DNA from: Oligoflexales bacterium
GTDB taxonomy: Bacteria; Bdellovibrionota; Oligoflexia; Oligoflexales; Oligoflexaceae
NCBI GenBank assembly: GCA_015232735.1
Contig: JADFZC010000233.1
Location: 1 to 5,044, forward strand
Direction: 5' to 3'
Length of the DNA stretch: 5,044 nt
Shown: in pieces, positions 1-5,044 of the stretch
Layout: every line of letters starts with the position of its first letter
Position numbering within the stretch: position 1 is the stretch's first letter
The notes under the pieces: model-generated
Told to the model about the DNA's origin: nothing
The model's input: only the letters and a program-made list of their open reading frames with translations
The model's database searches: none
Program-made: the position numbers and the translations under genes

Positions 1-1
1 C

Positions 2-865
2 AGATATATTGAAAAAAATCAGGGCGATTATGATTTTTTTATCTTCATGCCCTACATGTTTGGGACCACATATCAGGGGATAATGAAGGCAGGGGAGAGA
101 GCCGTCATCATACCCTGCCTTCACAACGAAAGGTATGCCTATATTTCCCTTTATGCTCAAATGATGAAAAGGGTTTCCGCGTTGATATTTCTTGACTCCG
201 CCGAACAGAAGCTGGCGGGCAGGCTTTATGAAATAAGCGAAAAGCCGCAACTTCTTCTTGGGGCGATAGTTGATCCTCCCGGGTCTGATGGTGATGAGAG
301 GCGGTTCAGGGACAAGTTTGGTATTTATGATAAATTCATACTTTATGCCGGAAGAAAAATAGAGGGTAAGAATCTTCCTCTTCTTGTCGATTATTTTTTG
401 AAGCTGAAACGATCTTCTTCAAAGTGCGGTGGCTTGAAACTTGTGATCATAGGATCAGGAAATCTTGTCTATCGAGGTGAAAATTACCCTGATGTGATCG
501 ATCTTGGTTTTGTATCCCCCGAGGACAAGAATGACGCCTACAGGGCGGCGTCCATTTTTTGCCAGCCTTCCGTTAATGAAAGTTTTTCAATCGTGATGAT
601 GGAGGCATGGCTGAACGGTACGCCGAACCTTGTTTCGTCTGCATGTGAAGTGACTAGGGAGCATTGTGAAAGATGCGGCGGAGGGTTATGGTTCAAGGAT
701 GAGGCTGGATTCGTTAAAGCTGTCGAGATGTTGCTTGAAGGTGAAGACAGGAGAATTCAGATGGCCGAGATGGGAAGAAAATATGTTCTTGCGAACTTTA
801 CAGGGGATATTATTGTTAATAAATTCGTTGACTTCATGCTTGAGGTCAAGGGGGGGAGGCAGTAG
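2..865 (+). CDS. GT4-type glycosyltransferase, C-terminal part (runs off left edge)
   Basis: This is a retaining GT-B fold glycosyltransferase that probably transfers a sugar from a nucleotide-sugar donor onto a growing surface glycan at the cytoplasmic face of the inner membrane. The frame is open from base 2, and the residues before the first ATG (base 47) read as family sequence (DYDFFIFMPYMFGTTYQG), so that ATG is internal and the true start is off the window. Of 287 visible residues, the C-terminal nucleotide-sugar-binding lobe is clear: an F-I-L-Y-A-G-R strand followed by EGKN (about 112-124), an LVIIGSG strand (147-153), and the E-x7-E signature of GT4 enzymes in NESFSIVMMEAW (Glu193 and Glu201, bases 578-580 and 602-604). 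A PCLHNE segment lies near visible residue 38-43. It ends in TAG. It precedes the export genes by 97 bp on the same strand, which fits a polysaccharide assembly role. Donor, acceptor and linkage cannot be read from the sequence. The family call is firm; the specific activity is unknown. Confidence 0.9.
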   Translation, partial: RYIEKNQGDYDFFIFMPYMFGTTYQGIMKAGERAVIIPCLHNERYAYISLYAQMMKRVSALIFLDSAEQKLAGRLYEISEKPQLLLGAIVDPPGSDGDERRFRDKFGIYDKFILYAGRKIEGKNLPLLVDYFLKLKRSSSKCGGLKLVIIGSGNLVYRGENYPDVIDLGFVSPEDKNDAYRAASIFCQPSVNESFSIVMMEAWLNGTPNLVSSACEVTREHCERCGGGLWFKDEAGFVKAVEMLLEGEDRRIQMAEMGRKYVLANFTGDIIVNKFVDFMLEVKGGRQ

Positions 866-882
866 GCTTTTTTATGTCGACT

Positions 883-905
883 ATCATACATAATGAGGTT
901 ATGAT
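883..905. promoter_or_regulatory. Small AT-rich dyad in the glycosyltransferase-wzm gap
   Basis: The 97-bp gap contains two competing inverted repeats: ATCATA (883-888) with TATGAT (900-905), and inside it CATAA (889-893) with TTATG (899-903) around a five-base loop. Both stems are short and AT-rich, and no T-run follows, so this is not a convincing intrinsic terminator. It could be an operator half-site pair or chance. CATAAT at 889-894 resembles a -10 box, but no matching -35 hexamer lies 16-18 bp upstream. Confidence 0.2.
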
Positions 906-962
906 TGGGAAAATTTTTTGGCTGCGGTTTTTGTTTGTTAACTCGACAGAAAAGTAAACAAG

Positions 963-1781
963 ATGGCTCTACCCAGATCGGCAATGCATGTATGCAGAGT
1001 AAATTTTAATAGCAGAGCTATAACTTTTGATCTGATAGCCCGTGATTTGAAATTAAGGTATCTCGGGTCGATGATCGGCAGGTATTGGAACCTGATCCAT
1101 CCCCTGGCCATGATAGCAATTTACACAATAATATTTTCCAAGGTCATGGAGGCGAAAATAGGGGTAAAGGCTGCTTCGAGCCCCTTTGGCTTCACCATAT
1201 ATCTTTGTGCCGGGCTTATCCCGTGGATGTCATTCACCGAGACTGTGACAAGGGGGGCCAATGTATTTCTTGAGAACGCGCATCTGATAAAAAAAATTTC
1301 ATTTCCAACGGAGATACTTTATTCCATTGTCGCAGGGGCTTCGACTGTAACATTCACGATATCTATGGCGATTTACCTTACGCTGATTCTCGTGGCGGGA
1401 CATGGGGTGGAGCCGCCATTTGTCCTTGTGCCTGTCATTTTTATAATGCAGATGATGTTCGCTATTGGGCTTGCCATGTTTTTATCGGTTTTTACGGTTT
1501 TTTTTCGCGATACGCAGCAGATACTTTCGATCGTTTTCCAGATATGGTTCTGGGTGACTCCGATAGTATATCTTTCCGAAAGGGCGCCCAGGGAACTCAG
1601 GTGGATATTTCGCGTGAATCCATACTATTATTTTGTAGAGATCTATCATGACGTTATCGTGGAACAGGTCTGGCCGTCCCTGGAGCTTTTTTCCTATTGC
1701 GCACTCTTTGCCTTTGCCAGTTTTATTGTGGGGTCCAGTTTTTTGATGCGTTTCAAGGAGGAGATTCCTGATGAGATATAG
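963..1781 (+). CDS. wzm: ABC-2 type polysaccharide export permease (Wzm family)
   Basis: This is the inner-membrane subunit of an ABC exporter that moves lipid-linked O-antigen or capsular glycan to the periplasm, working with the ATPase encoded next. The 272 residues are close to the usual family length. The N-terminal cytoplasmic helix carries the family hallmark RDLKLRYLGSMIGRYWNLIHP (27-47; positions R27, L31, Y33, G35, W42 and P47). About six membrane segments follow, near residues 45-62, 76-92, 118-146, 151-180, 188-204 and 241-262. FRDTQQIL then WFWVTPIVY (181-203) and NPYYYFVEIYHDVI (219-232) are typical of Wzm/KpsM-like ABC-2 permeases. The start is uncertain: no strong Shine-Dalgarno precedes ATG 963, the frame closes upstream at TAA 939-941, and ATG 984 (residue 8) is the only other early choice. 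The stop is 11 bp before the next start, so the two are very likely co-translated. Wzm versus KpsM-type use is inferred from the Wzt partner's C-terminal extension. Confidence 0.93.
   Translation: MALPRSAMHVCRVNFNSRAITFDLIARDLKLRYLGSMIGRYWNLIHPLAMIAIYTIIFSKVMEAKIGVKAASSPFGFTIYLCAGLIPWMSFTETVTRGANVFLENAHLIKKISFPTEILYSIVAGASTVTFTISMAIYLTLILVAGHGVEPPFVLVPVIFIMQMMFAIGLAMFLSVFTVFFRDTQQILSIVFQIWFWVTPIVYLSERAPRELRWIFRVNPYYYFVEIYHDVIVEQVWPSLELFSYCALFAFASFIVGSSFLMRFKEEIPDEI
1755..1763 (+). promoter_or_regulatory. Strong Shine-Dalgarno-like AAGGAGGAG inside the end of wzm
   Basis: AAGGAGGAG lies seven bases before an out-of-frame ATG (1771-1773) that opens a six-codon ORF (MRYRIW) ending in TAA at 1789-1791, one base before the wzt ATG at 1793. 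The wzt start itself has only a weak AGGA (1780-1783) upstream. The purine run could recruit ribosomes that reinitiate at wzt. It also simply encodes Lys-Glu-Glu of Wzm, so coincidence is possible. Confidence 0.35.
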
Positions 1782-1792
1782 GATTTGGTAAA

Positions 1793-3025
1793 ATGATATC
1801 TATAAGGAATATAAGTAAAATATATCGAATTTACGACAGGAGGACAGACCGCTTCAGGGAATGGCTCTTTTTCGGAAGAAAAAAATTTCACGGGGATTTC
1901 TGGGCCCTGAGGGATATCTGCCTGGAGATACCCAAAGGGGCGGCTTTCGGCATAATCGGCATGAATGGCGCCGGTAAAAGCACGCTTCTTAAAATCCTGA
2001 CAGGGACAACCAAGCCCTCGCTGGGCAGCTTCAGTCTGAATGGACGCGTGGCGGCGCTTCTTGAACTTGGCACCGGGTTTCATCCTGAGCTGACCGGAAG
2101 GGAAAATGTGATAATGAACGGCAAGCTCATCGGTTTCTCTTCGGAAGAAATCAATTCCAAAATGGGGGAGATTCAGGATTTCTGTGAACTTGGCGATTTT
2201 TTCGATAAACCGATAAGAACCTACAGTTCGGGTATGTATGTAAGACTTGCCTTCGCTCTCGCATCGAGCATCGATGCGGATATTCTCATCATTGACGAGG
2301 CGCTTAGCGTGGGGGATGCCTATTTCCAGAGTAAATGCCTTTCAAGGCTTAGACAGTTCAAGGAAAAGGGGGTTACCATTCTTTTTGTCTCCCACGACGC
2401 GGGAACAATAAAAATGCTTTGCGACGAGGTCGCAATTTTAAACGAGGGAAGGCTCGTTTCGACAGGAAGCGCACAGGATATGCTTGAGATGTATAATGCC
2501 CTTCTGGCCAGGAAGGATGGGCATGGCACTGAATACATAATAAGCAAAAGGGAGCAGCAGGTGTCGGGCGGGGAGGTTCTTGTTTCAGGCAACCATAAAG
2601 CGGAAATAGTGTCGATCTCCTTTCAGAATGACAGGGGGGCAAGGATTCAGGCGCTTTCAGTGGGAGAGAGGGTGAAACTTGTTATCGATGTGAAGTTCAA
2701 CGATGCCATAGGTAATCCCACGGTCGGAATCATGATAAGGGACCGTCTTGGATATGATATTTTCGGGACCAACACGGCGGAGCTTTCGGAGAATACCGGC
2801 AGTTACTCAAAGGGGGAGACGGCACGTTTTGTTTTTGACATTCATATGAATATAGGCGCCGGGGATTTTTCAGTCACCGCGGCGCTCCATTCGTCGAGGA
2901 CTCATATTGAAGAGTGCTACCAGTGGGTTGACAGGATTTTAACCTTCAAGGTGCTCCCGCATCCTGAGTTTCATTTTCTGGGGGTTTCCTTTCTCCGCCC
3001 CGGTTTTTCTGTAGAAAAGGTGTAG
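1793..3025 (+). CDS. wzt: ABC transporter ATPase with C-terminal glycan-binding-type domain (Wzt family)
   Basis: This is the ATPase subunit that powers export of a lipid-linked polysaccharide through the Wzm channel. Residues 1-240 or so are the nucleotide-binding domain: Walker A GMNGAGKST (56-64), the Wzt/TagH-type segment ELGTGFHPELTGREN (91-105), a signature YSSGM (144-148) in place of LSGGQ as usual in this subfamily, Walker B ILIIDE (164-169, Asp168 and Glu169), a D-loop SVGD (172-175) and the H-loop His201. All residues needed for ATP hydrolysis are present. After a polar linker (about 240-265), residues 266-390 form a predicted beta-rich domain (EIVSISF, VKLVIDVKF, GIMIRD, ARFVFDI, GDFSVTAALH) matching the layout of the Wzt C-terminal carbohydrate-binding domain. 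In studied O9a-type systems that domain recognises the capped non-reducing end of the glycan. At 410 residues, the length agrees with a two-domain Wzt. It starts 11 bp after wzm, which supports a Wzm-Wzt pair. Glycan specificity cannot be read from sequence. Confidence 0.93.
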   Translation: MISIRNISKIYRIYDRRTDRFREWLFFGRKKFHGDFWALRDICLEIPKGAAFGIIGMNGAGKSTLLKILTGTTKPSLGSFSLNGRVAALLELGTGFHPELTGRENVIMNGKLIGFSSEEINSKMGEIQDFCELGDFFDKPIRTYSSGMYVRLAFALASSIDADILIIDEALSVGDAYFQSKCLSRLRQFKEKGVTILFVSHDAGTIKMLCDEVAILNEGRLVSTGSAQDMLEMYNALLARKDGHGTEYIISKREQQVSGGEVLVSGNHKAEIVSISFQNDRGARIQALSVGERVKLVIDVKFNDAIGNPTVGIMIRDRLGYDIFGTNTAELSENTGSYSKGETARFVFDIHMNIGAGDFSVTAALHSSRTHIEECYQWVDRILTFKVLPHPEFHFLGVSFLRPGFSVEKV

Positions 3026-3069
3026 CGGCTTTCCATGACCTTTGTTTGTCAGAGAACCGCGTCATTGAT

Positions 3070-3073
3070 GGAG
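3070..3073 (+). promoter_or_regulatory. Ribosome binding site of the neuC/legG gene
   Basis: GGAG lies seven bases before ATG 3081 and supports that start. The start also gives the family-typical N-terminus (MRKICVVTGSRAEYG). A nearer ATG at 3076 is out of frame and meets a stop after one further codon. The 55-bp gap from wzt (3026-3080) shows no terminator-like hairpin, so read-through transcription from wzt is likely. Confidence 0.6.
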
Positions 3074-3080
3074 TTATGAA

Positions 3081-4262
3081 ATGAGAAAAATCTGTGTCGT
3101 AACCGGTTCCCGTGCTGAGTACGGACTCCTGTCGAATTTGATGAAAGCCATCAGAAGTGATCCTCCATGCAAACTGCAGGTTGTTGTCACGGGAATGCAT
3201 CTGTCCGCCGAATTCGGCCATACATATAAGGTGATCGAGTCGGATGGCTTTGACATCGATTATAAGGTCGACATGCTGCTGTCAAGCGACAGCAGGGAGG
3301 GAATATCCAAGTCGCTTGGCCTCGGCGTGATCGGGTTTACAGACTGCTTTAAGACGTTGTCGCCGGATATTGTCACAGTTCTGGGGGACAGGTTTGAAAT
3401 TTTTGCCGCAGCTTCCGCGGCGCTTATAATGAACATTCCAATTGCCCATATTCATGGTGGGGAAACGACCGAAGGGGCGATGGATGAAGCCATACGCCAC
3501 TCGATCACAAAGATGGCGCATCTGCATTTTCCGGTTACGGATACCTACAGAAGACGCATAATCCAGATGGGCGAAAATCCAAAAAGCGTGTTTAATTTCG
3601 GGACTCCGGGGCTTGAATGTATAAATACCCTGAAATTGCTTGAAAAGAGTGAACTGGAAAGAGAGCTTGGGATAAGTAATCTTGAAAGGCTGGCGCTCGT
3701 GGCGATTCATCCCGAAACTCTTTTGAAAGATAGTCAGTCGAGGATCATGAAGGAGTTGTTTGGTGCGCTGGATGAACTTTCTGATATGGACATCATTTTT
3801 ACAAAATCCAATGCCGACCCTTCGGGAAGGGAGATAGGCCGGCTGATTGACGAATATGCCGAAAAAAGGCCGCGCTGTCATGTTTTCTGCAATCTTGGAC
3901 AACGGCTTTTTTTAAGTGTCCTTAAAAACTCCGGGGTAATGATAGGAAATTCATCGAGCGGAATTATTGAGGCCCCCGCCCTGGGGGTACCCACCGTAAA
4001 TATCGGCGGCAGGCAGAGGGGGCGTCTTTATGCAAGTTCGATCATATCGTGCGGCTATCAGGCAGATGATATTTTGCGTTCAATTAAAAAGGGGCTTTCG
4101 GGAGAGTTCAAAGCAAGTATCAGGGATCAGAAACTCCCCTACGGAAATGGTCAGGAAACATCTTACAGGATCAGGGATGTTTTGAGGGAATATAATTTGA
4201 ATAATATTTTGATGAAGAAATTTTATGATTTGGACAAACCCATGGAGGCAATTATCAAGTAA
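3081..4262 (+). CDS. neuC: UDP-N-acetylglucosamine 2-epimerase, hydrolysing (NeuC/LegG type)
   Basis: This cytoplasmic enzyme would convert UDP-GlcNAc to ManNAc plus UDP, the entry step to sialic acid, or act on UDP-diacetylbacillosamine in the legionaminic acid pathway (LegG). The 393 residues contain the expected motifs in order: TGSRAEYG (8-15), TGMHLSAEFG (37-46), GDRFE (102-106), HIHGGETTEGAMDEAIRHS (123-141), FNFGTPGLE (171-179), HPET (210-213), GNSSSGIIEAP (289-299) and NIGGRQRGR (307-315). Asp103, Glu128, Glu136 and His210 appear to correspond to the catalytic residues of the WecB/NeuC superfamily. The hydrolysing subfamily, rather than the non-hydrolysing WecB branch, is indicated by the N-terminal TGSRAEYG and the HIHGGETTEGAMDEAIRHSITK block. 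NeuC and LegG cannot be told apart here, so the symbol is provisional. It follows wzt in the same direction. Synthase (neuB) and CMP-transferase (neuA) genes are not in the window. The last residues after KKFYDL (379-384) may not be native, because TnpB sequence begins right at the stop codon. Confidence 0.92.
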   Translation: MRKICVVTGSRAEYGLLSNLMKAIRSDPPCKLQVVVTGMHLSAEFGHTYKVIESDGFDIDYKVDMLLSSDSREGISKSLGLGVIGFTDCFKTLSPDIVTVLGDRFEIFAAASAALIMNIPIAHIHGGETTEGAMDEAIRHSITKMAHLHFPVTDTYRRRIIQMGENPKSVFNFGTPGLECINTLKLLEKSELERELGISNLERLALVAIHPETLLKDSQSRIMKELFGALDELSDMDIIFTKSNADPSGREIGRLIDEYAEKRPRCHVFCNLGQRLFLSVLKNSGVMIGNSSSGIIEAPALGVPTVNIGGRQRGRLYASSIISCGYQADDILRSIKKGLSGEFKASIRDQKLPYGNGQETSYRIRDVLREYNLNNILMKKFYDLDKPMEAIIK

Positions 4263-5044
4263 ATCCATACTCTCTACGATGGCAAGGTCTGTAAATTTTC
4301 TTTGGAATTATTGCAATGAAACAACTGCTAAGGCTTACAAGGAATCAAGAAAATGGCTCACCAAATATGATTTCAACCCACTTGTAAAGGGTTTAGCCAA
4401 AGACCTTGGACTTCACAGTCAAACTGTACAACTTGTAGCATACGAGCATGCAACACGAAGAAGTCTGTTCAAAAAGTCAAAGCTAAAATGGAGAGGCAAA
4501 AAATCACTCGGATGGATTCCATTAGGGAAAGATGGTATACGAATTGAAGATGGCGTTCTAATCCACAACAAGAATGAATTCAAGTTTTGGAAAAGCCGAG
4601 AGATAGAAGGAAAAATAAAATGCGGTTCTATCTGTGAAGATTCTAGAGGTAGATGGTATCTGAATTTGCAGTGTGTAGCAGAAGAACAAAGATCTGCCGG
4701 AAATGGAGAGGTTGGTCTTGATTTGGGATTCAAAACATTTGTAACCGAATCAAATGGCAAGAAAACAGATACAGGCAGATGGTTTCGGCACTATGAACAC
4801 AAGTTAGGAAAAGCTCAACAGAAAAAGAAAAATAGATTGGTGAAGACTATTCATGCCAAAATAAGAAATAAACGTAAAGATGATCTCCACAAGCTCAGCC
4901 ATGAGCTTGTTCAAGATAATGGTCTTATTGTTGTCGGCGATGTCGGTGGCGAAAAATTGACCAAAACAAAGATGGCGAAGTCAGTGCTTGATGCTGGCTG
5001 GTCGTCGTTTCGCACCATGTTAGAATATAAAGCCATAAGGCGGC
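4263..5044 (+). mobile_element. IS200/IS605-superfamily element fragment (tnpB only, both ends not seen)
   Basis: The stretch from just after the neuC stop to the window end is occupied by a tnpB-like gene. No tnpA (Y1 transposase) precedes it, so in the visible part it looks like a tnpB-only (IS1341-type) insertion. No left-end hairpin is visible: TnpB-like coding begins almost immediately after neuC. The right end, where the guide (omega) RNA would normally overlap the tnpB 3' end, is outside the window. Base composition differs from the export genes: by hand count, bases 4561-4620 hold 19 G/C of 60, against 37 of 60 at 2041-2100. These two lines are illustrative, not a full profile. Confidence 0.6.
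4279..5044 (+). CDS. tnpB: TnpB-family (OrfB, IS605-type) protein, N-terminal part, runs off right edge, probably 5'-truncated
   Basis: TnpB proteins are RNA-guided RuvC-like nucleases carried by IS200/IS605 elements. The frame is open to the window end (255 codons from ATG 4279). Seen in order: ARSVNFLWNYCNE (2-14), the usual N-terminal helix motif; LHSQTVQLVAYE (45-56); SLGWIP (76-81); EDSRGRWYLNL (120-130); RuvC-I GLDLGFKTF (146-154) with the catalytic Asp148; IHAKIRNKRKDDLHKLSHEL (191-210); and the RuvC-II region LIVVGDVGGEKL (216-227) followed by KMAKSVLDAGW (231-241) and MLEYK (247-251). RuvC-III and the zinc ribbon would lie beyond the edge. In the RuvC-II strand a glycine (220) sits where the canonical IVxEDL glutamate is expected. 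From memory this matches a sizeable TnpB subfamily rather than a lone mutation. The start is doubtful: no Shine-Dalgarno precedes ATG 4279, and relatives carry roughly 18 more N-terminal residues. In-frame SILST just before the ATG looks homologous, but further upstream the frame runs into neuC and does not. The frame opens after TGA 4213-4215, with an alternative ATG at 4225. Confidence 0.88.
   Translation, partial: MARSVNFLWNYCNETTAKAYKESRKWLTKYDFNPLVKGLAKDLGLHSQTVQLVAYEHATRRSLFKKSKLKWRGKKSLGWIPLGKDGIRIEDGVLIHNKNEFKFWKSREIEGKIKCGSICEDSRGRWYLNLQCVAEEQRSAGNGEVGLDLGFKTFVTESNGKKTDTGRWFRHYEHKLGKAQQKKKNRLVKTIHAKIRNKRKDDLHKLSHELVQDNGLIVVGDVGGEKLTKTKMAKSVLDAGWSSFRTMLEYKAIRR

Noticed and set aside
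904..925. AAAATTTTTT run as a possible intrinsic terminator after the glycosyltransferase gene
   Set aside because: The T-run is not preceded by a stable GC-rich stem; the only pairing is the AAAATTTT self-complement. Nothing suggests that transcription stops here.
874..957. A 27-codon ORF in the gap before wzm (MSTIIHNEV... ending NSTEK), with TAGG seven bases upstream
   Set aside because: It matches no family I recognise. Its hydrophobic middle comes from a low-complexity T-rich run, and the GGGGGGAGG upstream is part of the glycosyltransferase coding end and too far away. A chance ORF of this size is expected.
1694..2083. Minus-strand open stretch across the wzm-wzt junction
   Set aside because: It overlaps two well-supported + strand genes, with no recognisable protein features or ribosome binding site.
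3026..3080. Short inverted repeat ATGAC (3035-3039) / GTCAT (3061-3065) between wzt and neuC
   Set aside because: A five-base stem with a 21-base loop is expected by chance, and there is no T-run or palindromic operator around it.
3282..3902. Long open stretch on the minus strand (206 codons) opposite neuC
   Set aside because: The + strand carries an unbroken, motif-rich epimerase over the same bases. The reverse translation has no recognisable domain and looks like a coding shadow.
4419..4760. Minus-strand open stretch (113 codons) opposite tnpB
   Set aside because: The + strand frame encodes clear TnpB motifs including RuvC-I. The reverse product is a serine- and phenylalanine-rich shadow of lysine- and glutamate-rich coding.

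Overview
The window reads as part of a bacterial surface-polysaccharide (O-antigen or capsule) locus, with a mobile-element gene at its right-hand end. All five supported genes lie on the + strand. In order they are: the C-terminal part of a GT4-type glycosyltransferase (runs off the left edge), an ABC-2 polysaccharide export permease (Wzm type), its ATPase partner with a C-terminal extension (Wzt type), a hydrolysing UDP-GlcNAc 2-epimerase of the NeuC/LegG type, and the N-terminal two thirds or so of a TnpB-family protein (runs off the right edge).

Organism: Wzm/Wzt export with a C-terminal Wzt domain points to a bacterium, most likely Gram-negative. Frequent AGG/AGA arginine and ATA isoleucine codons beside moderate-to-high GC stretches argue against Enterobacteriaceae and would fit several anaerobic or environmental lineages. 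The genus or phylum cannot be fixed from this sequence.

Layout: 2-865 glycosyltransferase; 866-962 a 97-bp AT-rich gap with a weak dyad; 963-1781 wzm; an 11-bp gap; 1793-3025 wzt; 3026-3080 a 55-bp gap ending in a Shine-Dalgarno site; 3081-4262 neuC/legG; 4263-5044 tnpB. The first four genes probably form one transcription unit. No convincing promoter, terminator, tRNA, rRNA, CRISPR array or long repeat was seen.

How the genes work together: glycosyltransferases build an undecaprenyl-linked glycan in the cytoplasm, and Wzm/Wzt export it across the inner membrane. The NeuC/LegG enzyme would feed a nonulosonic acid (sialic or legionaminic type) pathway whose other genes (synthase, CMP-transferase) are not in the window. 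The extension on Wzt suggests that export is coupled to recognition of a particular glycan end, so a nonulosonic acid in or at the end of the chain is a reasonable hypothesis.

The most interesting part is the right end. Recognisable TnpB sequence begins within a few bases of the neuC stop codon, leaving no room for the usual transposon left end and the first TnpB residues. This TnpB also has glycine where the canonical RuvC-II catalytic glutamate would be. I see no clearly undescribed system; the findings are graded accordingly.
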